From Cystobasidium ongulense (Eukaryota; Basidiomycota; Cystobasidiomycetes; Cystobasidiales; Cystobasidiaceae), in assembly GCA_022835595.1 (NCBI GenBank), contig BQUP01000001.1, positions 744,001 to 808,000 on the forward strand: a stretch of DNA of 64,000 bases, written 5' to 3'. Each line of letters starts with the position of its first letter. Position 1 is the first letter of the stretch. This document shows, piece after piece, positions 1-11,266 of this stretch. The position numbers were made by a program, and so were the translations under genes. The notes beneath the pieces are model-generated. The model was given only the letters and a program-made list of their open reading frames with translations. It ran no database searches and was not told where the DNA came from.

Positions 1-417
1 AGCCATTGTCTATGACCACGGGCTGGTTGACGAGGACGTCCTGGGGGCAGTTTGAACAGCGTCAGCCTGGATTGCGCGGGCTGGATGGATCACACCTCAC
101 CTCGAATTCGCTGTGTAGATGCATTGAGATGGTCAGCGAGAGTGTGTGGTGTCAGTGTATACTGTCGAGTGTCGATGTAGATGTCGACTGCGTGCAGCCT
201 TCGACGCACGACGGCATGGAGCATGCACAGCCAGCGAGGCGTGCAGCTGTTCAGAAGCAGCAGCAATGGATGCTGTTGACGGTGTTGACGTTGGTGTTGT
301 GCTGGCAGTTGGTGCAGTCTTGAAAGCGAATTGCAATTCGCAGCTCTCTTTGATGCGTTCCAACTGCAGGATACACGTTACACGCAAGCAAGACCGCCGA
401 CGAGATACAGGATACCG
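1..417. other. upstream region without a recognised gene
   Basis: No convincing coding exon was found here. Both strands carry short open frames of biased composition that overlap one another without similarity or splice logic. The stretch is most simply the promoter and 5' leader of the membrane-protein gene that starts at 418. Confidence 0.4.
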
Positions 418-1157
418 ATGAGGGGATACTCGCCAGCCAGGATGGTCGTCGCGCTCGTCGTCGCCGTGTGCCTGCTTGCGGTGTGTGCAAGACATACACG
501 ATACACGATACACCGCTGATTTGACTGCAACTGCAACGACATACCGGCGACAGACGCCTGCACACGCTGCACTGCCCTTCTCGGCTCCCCAAGACAGCCC
601 GTCGTCGCTGTACTTTTGCAAGTGCATCTGCTTTGCCAACTACACCATCCTGCCGCTGTACAGGCCTGCGGATCCTGCAAAGCCCTGCTTGAGCTGCACA
701 AAGTGGGTGAACTACATGCAACTAGCGATGGTAGACCTGCTAAGTCTTGCTGCTATCCCTCCAGGCAGTTCTGCCTCGACCAGAAGCTCTCCATCTGCAA
801 AGATGCCACTCTTGGAGACGCTGATCCAGACACGGCAACCGGAAACGAAGGCGATATCCAGACAAGATGCTTTCGTGGGTTGTGCTTCTCTCTCTCGCAT
901 GTGTCAGATTCTGACTGTGACCTTCAGAGCGCGACTCCGCCCTCAGCTACTCGGTTGTGGTCATCTTTATCGTTCTTACATTCGGCCTCCTCATAGGCGC
1001 AGCAACCAAGGACTCTGTCGGCAAGAGACTGCAGCATACTTCACTGCATGCCTGGTACGATGTGGGTGTCTTCCCACAGTCCAGGAGTGCAGTCTCTTCT
1101 TTGACTGACCCTGTATATCTCGCTCAGCGATTGACAAGACGGCGCTGGATGCGGTGA
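418..1157 (+). CDS. Cys-rich single-pass membrane protein with signal peptide
   Basis: The four-exon model is 418-480, 554-702, 765-874 and 928-1157, with GT-AG introns of 53-73 nt that keep one frame; CTGAC branch motifs are present. The product is about 180 residues. It starts with a hydrophobic leader (VVALVVAVCLLA), then a Cys-rich lumenal or outer part with the motif CKCICF, an N-glycosylation site (NYT), PCLSC and a further C-rich segment around QFCLDQ. One membrane helix (VVVIFIVLTFGLLIGAA) precedes a short basic tail. The layout suggests a type I endomembrane or plasma-membrane protein. I do not recognise the family; the pattern looks conserved rather than random because the Cys-rich part emerges only after the introns are removed. 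The C-terminal end could contain one more small intron. Confidence 0.6.
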
Positions 1158-1731
1158 AATTATGTTGAGCGTTGCTCTCTCGTGCCCACTATACGCACCT
1201 GATCAGCGGTACCCGACCTCCTACCTTGCTGGACGCAGTCACAACGTACACAAGATACTCAGCCTTCACGTGGAGAGGTCACATTACACGGCCTGGCTGA
1301 AGCATGCTGCACTCAAAGCGGGCGGGTGCTGCCAGCCCAACAAGCGGACCAGTTGCTAAAGGTTCAAGAGCACAGATCCGTCGATGACTACTGGTGTCTC
1401 GAGGATACGCTTGGACACGTAGCCAGACAAGGTGCAAAGTGTGGTAATACTGCGTCTGTCGTAGTCACTCTTGAAGGCATGCAAGCTTCTATGCTGCCAT
1501 GACAATGTGGTCCATGGACCAACGCAGTACAAGTCTGCTGCCTTGCTCTATGCAATGCAACGTGCTAGCGAATGAAACACAACACACCTGACTTTACATT
1601 TGTGGGAGATTGTGGCGGACTATCAAATCACGTGACTTGTTAAAGATTGAAAAATGTAAAGCTGCAGAGAAATTCACTTTTTTGAAGTTGCCAACTATTC
1701 GCAATCAGAAGGAGTAGGACTGACTTGCACT
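1158..1731. other. intergenic, no gene seen
   Basis: This holds the 3' flank of the membrane-protein gene and the promoter of the Bmt2 gene. An AT-richer stretch occurs at about 1610-1690, just before the start codon at 1732. No splice-consistent coding frame was found. Confidence 0.4.
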
Positions 1732-2670
1732 ATGAGCACAGAAGAGACGACCCCGGCAGAGCCAGCAGCAGCCACGCCCGCAGTCTCTGTCCGCGCAGCA
1801 GCTCGGCGCAAGTTTACAGCGCGAGGAAAGCGAGGCGGGCAAAAGCACAAGAAGAAGGCCGACAAGCATGGCGAGGTGGATGCAAAGACCAAGGAAGCAG
1901 CGTCTGAACATGCCCGCAAGATTGCCCAGTTCCACGCGCTCGAAAAGCGCATCGCTGCAGCGAGCACGGCAGAAGAGCGCCAGACGCTGCTGAAGGAGCA
2001 GGATGCGCTGGGAGGGCTGCAAGAGTACCAGCAGGCCAGCTTGCACGGCGCTCGCCATGGAGAGTCGTCCAAGTGGCTCGTCACGGAGCTCGAGAAGCGC
2101 CATGGCCGCAGGGCAACGCGCCTGCTCGACGTTGGTGCCATCGCTGGGACATCGTACAAGAAATACACCTCGATAAAGCCCACGTACATCGACCTGAACC
2201 CGCAAGCAGAGCACGTCATCAAAGCCGACTTCCGCGACTATCCCGTACCGAAAGAGCCGTTCGACGTCGTCTGTCTCTCGCTGGTCCTCAACTTTGTCGG
2301 CTCCATAGACGACCGCGTGCAGATATTGCGCAGAGCTCATCAATTCTTGAAGCCAGAGGGCTATCTTTACACCGTCCTACCACGAGCATGCGTGTCAAAG
2401 TAGGTATTGGTTATGTTATGATGTCGCCGAGGCATCAGCTGATCATCGCTCTCACCTACCAGTTCTCGCTATATGGATGAAGAACGATTGAAGGGAATCT
2501 ACCAGTCTCTCGGCTGGGAGACTGTCGAGCAGCACGATACTTCACTCTTGACACATTGGCTTCTCAAGAGAGGGACACCGAATGATACGACATGGCCGCG
2601 CAAAGAGGTACGGGCGGGTGTAAAGCGCAACAACTTTGTGATTATCGTCAAGGCCTCGGAAGAAGCGTAG
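1732..2670 (+). CDS. BMT2: 25S rRNA adenine-N1 methyltransferase Bmt2
   Basis: Two exons, 1732-2399 and 2463-2670, are joined by a 63-nt intron with donor GTAGGT and acceptor CCAG; joining restores the conserved run CVSNSRYMDEE. The product is 291 residues. A basic Lys/Arg-rich N-terminal part suits nucleolar location. It is followed by the family signature QEYQQASLHG, a SAM-binding loop (LLDVGAIAGTSY), an acidic strand with IDLNP and the CLSLVLNFV segment. In yeast Bmt2 makes the m1A modification in helix 65 of 25S rRNA in the nucleolus. The start at 1732 is the first in-frame ATG and gives a length normal for the family. Confidence 0.9.
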
Positions 2671-3185
2671 TCACCGAAGACGATGTTTCCTAAACGCGAT
2701 ACCTTCCTGGATCCATCACCTAGAGATAGAAAATGCATCTTTTACTGTGAAAGAACAGAAGTCATTTCGTGGCAGATTGGGAAAAGATCGATGCCTTCGA
2801 GTTGGCTGGCACAGACATCGCCTCCATTGCACATAGGGCAGCCAAATTTGCGTAGTGCCGCGTGTTTCTAATCACAAGGGTGGCATACAAATTGGAAAGC
2901 GTATAGGCCTGAGCTCTAGTCAGTTTTGTAGCAGTGTTTTGTTGTTGTCTTAATTGATATGAAACATGCGACCATGCGACTTACCTCCTCGACATTGACT
3001 TCATCCGTCATCTCATGAGGACCACTATGCCTTCTTCTTTTGCTCTGCATAATTTATTTGCCTACATTTGAAGTGGCAATCATCTTTGCCACAATCTGGT
3101 AGTCCCTTATTCTTCAGTCTTTGCATCCTACCAGAACCTCAACATTCTTTGATGCATCTTTTCGTTCAAGCTACACAAACTGGAG
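2671..3185. other. intergenic, no gene seen
   Basis: This is AT-rich spacer between the Bmt2 stop and the RWD-protein start. Short frames here have no similarity and no matching splice sites. It probably holds the Bmt2 3' end and the promoter of the next gene. Confidence 0.4.
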
Positions 3186-4340
3186 ATGGCACGTTCTACC
3201 ACAGAAGACTTCTTGGCTCTGCGAGCGATGCTGCTTGAGGATGAATTCTCCTACGACCGGGATACCTCTGACGACATCAAGGCTTTTTGGGAAGACGTTG
3301 CTTCCGGGAATGTAGGTTGCACTGACAAAGCTGGACGATGGAATGAATCTGACTTTGATTGCTGTTCGAAAGCAGTCACGCACTCTCAATGCGCCGAACT
3401 TTCCTTTGGCGTTCTCAACCGACCTCGCGAAAGCGAGGTTGAGCACCGTTGTGTCTGAACAAGATGCGTTTCCTGTATTCGCCGTCACATCGGATAGCCG
3501 TGCAATTCAAGTCGCAGCCACGGATAGACTCAGAGAGATTATTCATTCAGCGGAGGAAGAAGGTACGCCCTCGCTGGCGTCATGCGCTCTATTCTCACAA
3601 GCAGGACTGACTTTGTTGTCTACAGAGTTGCCACTGGTATACGTATATTCCGCTCTGCAGGAGTTCATTCAGCAATTGGAAGAAGAAGAGGAAAGTACAC
3701 ACTTAGCAGAAATCAGAAGGGCCTCAACACAAGAATCCAATACTGTTGTGCCAAGGCCAGTTCGGTTAAAGAGTGCGCTCCTTTGGAGTCATCACCTTCT
3801 AGCAACATCGAAACGGAAAGATATTCAGCATTGGTCTACCGAATTGAATGTGTGGGCGGTAGCTAAGATAGGGTTAGCCGGCTCATACTCCAGTTTCGCA
3901 CAGCCTTGCTGAAGTTGTATTATCCTCCAGCTATCCGGGCGTGATGGTTTTTCAGGGCGAAGAAGCAGATGTGGACGAATTCATTAAACGAATAAAGGTA
4001 AAGTACGATAAAAAATAATGGGCCCGCCCCCTGACAGCAGCCAACCGCAGGCTCTTCAATGGTACGCCTTGCAAGTCCGATACGAAGAAGTTGTCGACAA
4101 CCCAGAAGGTATGAGCGAGTCGACAATGTTGAGGGAATGTGGATTAGCAGAAGCGTGTCAGCCGGCTGCGCAGCTTCGATCCAAGCCTTGCGCGCGAGAG
4201 GTAGAATCCATGTCGGATCTTTCGACGCTGTAAGTCGCCCTGACTTTCGCGGAATATGCAGAGATATTGACGCGATATTAAGCATGACTACGGCAAAACT
4301 TCGAGAAGCTTTCGCTGCTTCAATGAAGCTTCCCGGCTGA
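3186..4340 (+). CDS. RWD domain / DUF1115 protein (RWDD2-like)
   Basis: The proposed exons are 3186-3311, 3376-3562, 3626-3872, 3931-3997, 4051-4229 and a last exon ending at 4340. The N-terminus (residues 1-40, LALRAMLLEDEF) is the first helix and strand of an RWD domain. The C-terminal half carries the DUF1115 signature: the conserved helix SALLWSHHLL, then KIGYPGVMVFQGEEADVDEF, then a short strand-helix unit with ESMSDL and LREAFAASMKL. This architecture matches animal RWDD2 and its fungal relatives, whose biochemical role is unknown; RWD domains usually mediate protein contacts. The last intron begins at 4230 (GTAAGT). Its acceptor is either 4261, a 32-nt intron, or 4282, a 53-nt intron, and both keep the frame. 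Confidence 0.75.
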
Positions 4341-4691
4341 GGGGCCTGGTTTGCCTTTGCCTACTTATGCGGAAGGCCTCGACCAGCGAGATGTTTTGCA
4401 TACTCAGAAACATCATATGATACAACGACCGGTACTACGACTGAAAATTACCTAGCACAGATGATTGTCCGTAAGACCTTGAAGACGTATGTTACAGGTT
4501 GTAGTGGGGACGTCGCTACAGTCACCAATTCTTGCTTACGTAGAGCCTCATGGGATGCATAATGGAGGGGTGGGGTGGAAGCGACTGAGGCTTTCTCATA
4601 AAACAGATACCCAGGCCAAGGCCAACTTGCTTCATGCTGCCGCTTGCGGCGGGGCGTGATGTAGTTTATGTATTATTAAGCTGGTCATGCA
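4341..4691. other. convergent intergenic region
   Basis: This spacer lies between the 3' ends of two convergent genes. No coding exon or RNA gene was recognised. It is the expected site of both transcript ends. Confidence 0.4.
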
Positions 4692-6843
4692 TCATTTTTC
4701 TTGAAGCTGTGTGAAGCCTAGTGGAAATTTGGAAAAGTCGGCACTAAATGTCTTGCGATGTTCCTGCTTGCGTTGAGCCGAGCCAAACGCAGTTCTTTCC
4801 AAGGCGAGCTTTGGTGGGGGACCCGTACGACGATTCAGTCGAATAGCGGCAGCCATCGGAGACAGATCTGCTGCGGCGGTATCCTTATCAACAGAATTTC
4901 GGTCGGCAAATTGCGCTTTCGAGGCTGTTTGTTGTTGCAGTTTTGCAGATGTTACAGAGGTGACAACGTCTGATCCAGTTTCAGGCGTGGTCAGGTGACT
5001 GTCTACTTCCGATTCCGAAGTCGAAGATGGACTCAGGTTGTCGGGAGTGCGTGCGCCGTGCGGGTTTGGCAGAGACAGCTGGCTGTCATAGTAAGCAGAG
5101 TTGCTATAGGGCGTCGGCTGATCCGGATTACTTTCAGCAGAAAGGGCCCGTTCATACTGCACGAGCTGTGCCTGGGACGAGAAAGATAGGGAGGAACCCC
5201 TAGATTAGCTCTTTTCCAGAATATCCCTGTTTCTCTTTATTGTGCAACTAGCTCACTAGAAGTCCGATATTCGGGGCGACCCAGCGGGATTTTGCGCGTA
5301 CAAAAGTATAGCTGTCATGCATACTCTTGACGTCTTCAAGGCAGTCTAAGTCATGCTTCCGAAATGCTTGACGCATGCAATAGCCGATCATGAGTGTAGC
5401 CGATCTTGATACGCCGAGCTGACAATGCACCAAGCAGCGTCCGCCCTCACGCCGAGCCTTGTCTATGAGTTCGCAGATTTGATAGGTTTCAAAGTGCCTT
5501 GCGACGTCATCCTCATCGTGTCCCCACGGCAGCTTTATATAATCCAAAGCGGGTCGGCCGCTGGATCGATTGGCCGGAAAGCTACGGTGTAGATAGCCCG
5601 AATGACTTGTAGAAATCCGACTCGCGGGTGTGTATGTGCCTGTTGGATCGAATGTGGACTCATTGTCGGATTGCTCGAGCGCGTTTATCGACATAGGTCG
5701 TTTTTTCTCTTTGAGGTTCGGGGTACTGACGGCCGGACGCAGGAAGAGAGGCCGTGAAGGTGAGGAAGTACGTGATATCCGCTGTGGGGAAGCCGGAGCA
5801 AGAGAAGGAATGGATGGTGAAGGTAAGGTCAGATATGTTGACAAGGTCGGCTCGTCTCTATTGTCGTTGCATAAATAATTTGGTGCCGGCTGCTGCTGCC
5901 TGGAAGGATGATCCGTCGTAGATGCAAAAAGGTCGGACCCGTCAGTGCTCTTCTCATCTTGAAGCACGTCGTCTAGTAGCCAGGGGCATGCTACTTCTTT
6001 GGCACAGCATATAACCTGTGTTACTCCTAATTGCTTGAGTATTGCAGGGTCTTTTGCGTTTTGCTCCGAGCCTAAGAACAGGCCAGGGAGAATTTCTTTT
6101 GGTCCACATTGGTACGGGAACTCTTCATCAGCCTCCCCAGAATTGCTGTTGAGAGGTGCACCAGCTTCTCTATTGCGCGCTACCAAAGACTCTACGGTCA
6201 GAGCGGGAATTCCAGTCTTTGGGCGAGCGATGGAGGGCGTAGGTGGGGCGAAAGCGTCTGCAGCGGCACTGGTCTTTGACGATATAATCTTCAAGCGAGG
6301 AAGTGACGTTCGCCTTCGCATAGACATGTCGCCTCGTAACGAAGACTGGCCGATGAAGGACAGGTTAGAGAGATCTTTGATGTGACACTGGGAAGGAATG
6401 AAGGGAATTACCTTGAGCTCTCCTCTGTCAGAAGCTTCGAGGGCAGCATCGTCTGTATTATCAACGTCCAGGATAACGCGTGGTGTAGGTGGGCAAGAGT
6501 GAGTCTCGCTGAGGTCTAGTTCGCTATCGCCACTAACATTGGGCGAGAGAGGTGTCGAGGAGAATCCAGTGTATCGCAGCTGTGAAGTGGAGCCGTGCAA
6601 ATGAGAGCCAGTGGCCGAGGGTATTAAGAGATTTGTGCTGAGTGAAGGAACTGCAAGTGAAAGCTGCTTTGCGTTTCTCAGCTTGCGTGCTCCAGAGAAC
6701 GAGGGACTAGCGGGGGAAGCCAAAGAGAGCGACGAGGGAGACGAGAGTGCAGAAGCCGAGGAAGGGAGTAGAAGAGGAGGAGGTCTGGCGCCATTTTTTC
6801 GTGGTGATACAGTCAAAGCAGGAAGGTCATTGATAGAGCCCAT
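4692..6843 (-). CDS. dual-specificity (MAPK-phosphatase-like) protein phosphatase
   Basis: Two exons, 5257-6843 and 4692-5171, are split by an 85-nt intron; joining gives NIGLLAQLVQYE. The product is 688 residues. A long Ser/Pro-rich N-terminal region precedes the start of the DSP domain (EILPGLFLGSEQ, about residue 245). The catalytic loop HCQLGVSRSA lies near residue 473 and fits HCxxGxxRS, with Cys as nucleophile and Arg for phosphate binding. A likely general acid lies in LPWGHDEDD. About 130 residues of low-complexity sequence separate the first part of the phosphatase domain from the catalytic part. The C-terminal exon is Ser/Thr-rich. By family this should dephosphorylate Thr and Tyr of a MAP kinase, as Msg5, Pmp1 and Rok1 do, but the substrate cannot be read from sequence. 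Confidence 0.85.
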
Positions 6844-7922
6844 CCTGGAGAGGCCTGTCGTGGCCAGCGAGAGAGCTGGCCTGCGTGGGAGGTGAGTTTC
6901 GAGCTCCAGCTTGCCGGACGAGTTTTCTGCCAGGTAATATGGTAGCTACAGAGATCATACATGTATTCAAAGCTCAAGTCAGCTATGGTACGAATGGCGT
7001 CTACTTGCTTGCTTGCACGTGCCGGCAGTCGATACAAGCAAGCGAGTGAGGAAGCGCACCTTTTCAGCGGCACCGGGCTGGGCGGTTTGAGCACGAATGC
7101 AATGCTTTTCGGATCGCTGATGTAGCTTGGGTGCAGGGTGCCGTGCAGGATGGTCCTGCGATTGCGAAGGACTGCTGCGGTGGATGCGCTTGCTGGGAGG
7201 GCACAGCGTCGGCGAGCAGGGCGACAGCGGGCGGCGAAGATGTGCAGTGTCCGTCTTGACGTTCGTGTGTGTATCTGAATGTGCCTCTGTCGTGTTGCTG
7301 GCCAGACTGCTGCTTTCGCTGTAGCTATCGCTGTTCGAGTACTGTCGCAAGACTGGCATCCAGCACGTCGACACAGGCGAGCGAGGTCCAGAGCTAGCCT
7401 GCTTCCCTCTTGCGGATGTATATGCCGCGCTGGGGTGCGTTGCTGCTGTCCACTCGATGCCCCACTCCCACTCTACGCGCTGTATCGTATTGCTGCGCGT
7501 CGGGGGCAGGCAATTGACTGGAGCTGCAGCAGGGTATCCAAGTACAGAGCCGTCCTCTGCCAATGCGTGAATGGGTCTGCACGTCTGCGAGGCCTGCTCG
7601 CTGTCCTCTTGCTCTGCGTCTTCCCTCTCTTGTCTTTTCGCTATCGACAAAGAGCAGAGGCAAGCTGCGACTACAAAGACAAGCTGTGGCGACCCCGAAT
7701 ATAATGATATTGCAAAAACACAGCTTTATCGCAGGACATCCTTACTTCAGATCCAGGGACACACCTTCACTCGTGCATGACACTCCTGACCGTGTTCCTG
7801 CTTTCCGCATTTGCAGACTTTTCCAGGCGGTGCTGGGTGACTCCATGTCACCGTCGGCCACAACGAACAATTCCACCGTCCAACAGAGACACCTGTTGAT
7901 GGCTTGCGTCCTACTCTAGCCT
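6844..7922. other. gene-poor stretch with one doubtful minus-strand frame
   Basis: A 223-codon open frame runs on the minus strand at 6979-7650. It is Ser/Pro/Arg-rich, has no domain, and overlaps comparable open frames on the other strand, so I do not annotate it as a gene. The part next to 6843 must hold the phosphatase promoter. The part next to 7922 should hold the 3' end of the minus-strand gene at 7923-9448. Confidence 0.35.
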
Positions 7923-9448
7923 TCAAGCAAAGGTATTCTTGGTCAGGCCGGCTCCACGGCCACCTTTGCGGAGGGACAGCTCCTTGGATGTTGGGCCCTT
8001 TGAAATCAAGCAGAATTTGCTGCCAGCAGGTTCGTCTTGGAGGAGGCGTATGATGTCTTTGAGCAGTTCACCTACTTTCTTGACCCCATTTCGAACTTCC
8101 CTAGTCGATTCCATCTCCTCGAGCTCGTCCAGCTTGAAGGTTTCTACCTCTTCGAATTCACCATTGAAGTGCAAGGCATTGATGGTAGTTGGCGTGCGCG
8201 ACCATATCGCTTGTGAGTAAATGTCCTTTGCCTCCAATGGGTGTCGATTCTTGATAGATCTTGTCTTCAACTCGATGAGTGTCTCATGGCTGGTTTCGTA
8301 GCCGCTGTAAGGGACTAAGGCCAAAGCAGCTGTGTTGCGAATGGTCGTGCCCTGTCCAGACTGGTTCTTGCCGGTCTTCAGAGCTGTCTCGCACAATTCG
8401 CTGGCCAGGTCAGAGGCAACTGCCTTGGGTAGCCCAGGGCAGTGTTCTCTGGCGAAAGACTTTACCTGGCTTTTCTTGACCGTGAACGCGTCAACTTCGC
8501 ACTGAATTAACATTTGCAAGCCACATAGATCCTGAACAAGAGTGCATGTAGTCAGACAGATGTTGCGCATGCGAATTCAAAGGTTACGCTCACATAGCTA
8601 ACGACTCTCCAATGGCTAAATGACTCCTCATTGCCCTTTATCGGGAAGCATGTCGCTTTTTCGAAGTTGGTGCGATAGTGAAGGGCAGTGTTGTTATACT
8701 GATTGGTACCCATACCAGCATAGCGGACATTCTGTATTTCCCAGCGTCGCAAGATTAGACCTTTGTCACCGGTGAATTCTACTTCAATGCGGAATTCCTT
8801 CTTCTGTGTCTGCAGCACCCAGGACAGAAGCTTCTTCAGTTCCCCGCGCCCAGTGACTATGTCGTATTGACTGAAGTCGTGATCAGGATCGTCGAATCTT
8901 ATAGCCTCGTAAAGAGGTAAAAGAGGAGCGTCCGGGAGAAGCGTAGATGCCTTATCTACGAATTCCAAACCCTCGTCGGGCTCGACGCTCAGTTTTCTTC
9001 TGAAACCTTTGTAGTATGTCGGACAGCCTATGCGCGAGTAGTAAAGTTGGGTATTCAAATCGAGTCAGCATTCTGTGTTGGTGTACCATACGTTATAGGT
9101 TAGGAGGCATGCACCAGGTACAAGGATGGTAGGGCGGACGCTTCTTATCCAGGAGTAGCTAGTGACCGGATTGAAATGAGTGATTGCTGGAGCATACCTG
9201 GCTGTAGCTTTTATATCGGGTGGAAGGAAGACTTTGACAGTTTCGCCAACGCCAGCCAACAAGCCTCTCTCAGTCCCAGATTGTGACGGCGTGTTGCGTG
9301 GGGAGGGAGGGTCGTACTTAGAAGGCATTTCCGAGGTTCTGCGCGATAGAGGAAGGATGCGAGAGCGATGGTGGGAGAGCGAGCTTGAGATGAGCAAAGG
9401 AGTGTCGTTGTGACGACGAAGCTGAAAAGTCCTTCCAAGTGAGAACAA
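7923..9448 (-). CDS. conserved fungal protein, Rai1/DXO-like PD-(D/E)XK candidate
   Basis: Three exons, 9115-9448, 8594-9027 and 7923-8531, give 458 residues; introns are 87 and 62 nt. The first 35 residues are Arg/Ser/Leu-rich without acids, like a mitochondrial presequence, though an internal Met before PSKYDPP is another possible start. From memory, the core resembles a widespread fungal family that is often mislabelled geranylgeranyl pyrophosphate synthetase: SYSWIRSVRPTILVPG, DIVTGRGELKKLL, HWRVVSYDLCGL. The motif CEVDAF (E268, D270) followed by TLIELKTR (E343, K345) and then AIWSRTPTTINALHF resembles the E-x-D, E-x-K and following helix of Rai1/DXO decapping nucleases. No prenyltransferase DDxxD motif is present. 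Nuclease function is an inference. Confidence 0.7.
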
Positions 9449-10159
9449 GTCGTTGTCGACCGCCCGGACTTTACCCTTTCATATTCTGTATTGATTCGGA
9501 AGATCAGACGCTGTATCAATGCAACCTTGAAACAAAGTGGATCCGTTCTGTTCGACGCACAGTCATGGACTTGGAATTGCTGAGCTGTTCAATACGCAGA
9601 TTCTGTCAGACACGGTCAGTTCCAGAGCGGACTCGGGTGTCTCTGGTGCACAAAGTTTGAGTGAACATCGTAGCATACTCCTGCTGAGCCCATCTCGGAA
9701 TGTCTGTGATGGACAGAGTATCGTAGTCAGTGCAAAGACAAGCAAGAAGAACGGCGTTCATCTTTTCAAAAAGGCCTTATCGCGGCCGATTGGAGTGTCA
9801 CGTGACCGCTCTCGCCGGCTTTTTATCACAATGAACACCCTTGAACGAGGTCTGACGGAGTGTATGCGAGGTTGAGATGTCGATAATGGGGAGCTAAGCA
9901 TCATGCCCGTTTGTATGATATGATGAAGAGTCTCCCTTGTGACGTCCTTGCATTCCATTGTTCGGTGTTTACATGCCAGACGTCCTGTCTTATCGGTGGA
10001 ATGGTGGCGCTGCGCGAGCACTGCAAGGACAGACAGGACGGACAGCATTGCGAGGTCAAGCAAGCTGTTGTGTGGGACAGGTGTGTCGTAGCGACACTCT
10101 GCGCTTGCTCCAACCCAGTGCAGCACAATAATCAGTGAGGCATTCACCCCATCATCCAG
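9449..10159. other. intergenic, no supported gene
   Basis: Open frames occur on both strands, including a 232-codon minus frame that continues to 10456. None has similarity or splice logic, and the minus frame overlaps a better-supported plus-strand gene. The left part should be the promoter of the minus-strand gene ending at 9448. Confidence 0.35.
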
Positions 10160-10890
10160 GTGCCCATGTCCCTCCAAGTCATGCACCTCGCAGCACTCCG
10201 ACGACGACGCGCCATTGCCATCAGCAGCAGACAATACGTTGTGAATCGAGAGCAGAAGAGTCTGTCGGCGCAGGTCATGAAGGGGAGAGGAGCCGCTCCA
10301 CTCAGTACAGAGAGCAGCGCTTCCAAAAGCAGCACACGTCCAGGCATCTGTTCGAGCACAGTAGCGGCAGCCTTGAAGAAAGAGAGGCGCGCTCAGATCA
10401 AGCTTGAGACCAATCATGAAGCTGTTGAAGCTGTGGATATCCTGCAGGAGCAGCAAGAGGCGTTGTCGCTGTCAGTGTCTTCTTTGTCATCGTTGGTCTC
10501 GTCCAATGCGGACGAATGTAAACAAGCAAGGACACTCCCACAGCTAGTGTTGGGCGACGTTGCGGTGACAAGACTCCCGCGCAGAAGTGGTGAGCAGCAG
10601 CACTTTTCGTGAATGCTTGACTGGCCGGAAAAACTGAAGCTTGTGTCGTTTGTTGTGGGAATCTAGTCGACAGCGATTACGAGCACATCTCCCCTCCACA
10701 GTGGAAGGTGGTCGTGATGGATGACGAGACCGAGACCGAGAATGAGGAGGACACGACGCTGGAGGCGGAGGTAGACTGGGTCGTCTTGGAGGACGAGCAG
10801 ACTCTGAGCGAGTCCAGCAGCGCATCATCGTCGCCTCTGTCCAAGACCTTTGCAGAGGTAGCAGGCACGCCTGCTACGAAGGTGCAGTAG
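10160..10890 (+). CDS. hypothetical protein, two exons, acidic C-terminus
   Basis: Exons 10160-10589 and 10667-10890 flank a 77-nt intron with a GTGAGC donor and CTAG acceptor. The model gives 217 residues. The N-terminus is Arg/Ala-rich and could be an organelle-targeting leader. A central helical part (KKERRAQIKLE) is followed by Ser-rich linker. The second exon has HISPPQWKVVVMDDE and an acidic ETETENEE-type run. I do not recognise a family. Support rests on the clean intron joining two open frames and on codon use; the start codon is uncertain. Confidence 0.45.
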
Positions 10891-11266
10891 GGAGAGGTCG
10901 TCAGTCAGTAGTATAACAACAGTCAGCGTGGTCAGTGTGTGTCTTCGTGTATCCAGTATTATCCGTATGATCTCGTCTCGATGTGGCTCAGCAACGTCGC
11001 ATTAAATTGCTGTTTCCAGGCCATTGGTCGCAAGAAACCGCAGCGCACGCCTCTACGTGTTGAGTGGTGTCGGTGTGAGTATGCAATGTGTCTGTCTGCC
11101 TTTGGATGAAAAGTCGACTCTTTCTGCGAATACACGATGATGATCGAGGACGGTAGTCGATGCAACAGCTATTGCTCGACAGCCGGGCAGCTCTGCACTC
11201 GTCCATCCATCACTCGGCTCTTGACTGACTGCTGCACGACTGACCACTCACTGACTGCACGCAAGG
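10891..11266. other. promoter region of the SMR-protein gene
   Basis: This is non-coding spacer with a cluster of TGACTGAC-like direct repeats at about 11220-11255 just before the start codon at 11267. No gene was seen. Confidence 0.35.

Noticed and set aside
133-721. Overlapping minus-strand frames of 107-168 codons
   Set aside because: They lie opposite the spliced membrane-protein gene and have no similarity.
6979-7650. 223-codon open frame on the minus strand
   Set aside because: It is low in complexity, has no domain, and overlaps comparable frames on the plus strand; kept only as a note in the spacer entry.
9758-10456. 232-codon minus-strand frame
   Set aside because: It overlaps a plus-strand gene with a clean intron and shows no domain of its own.
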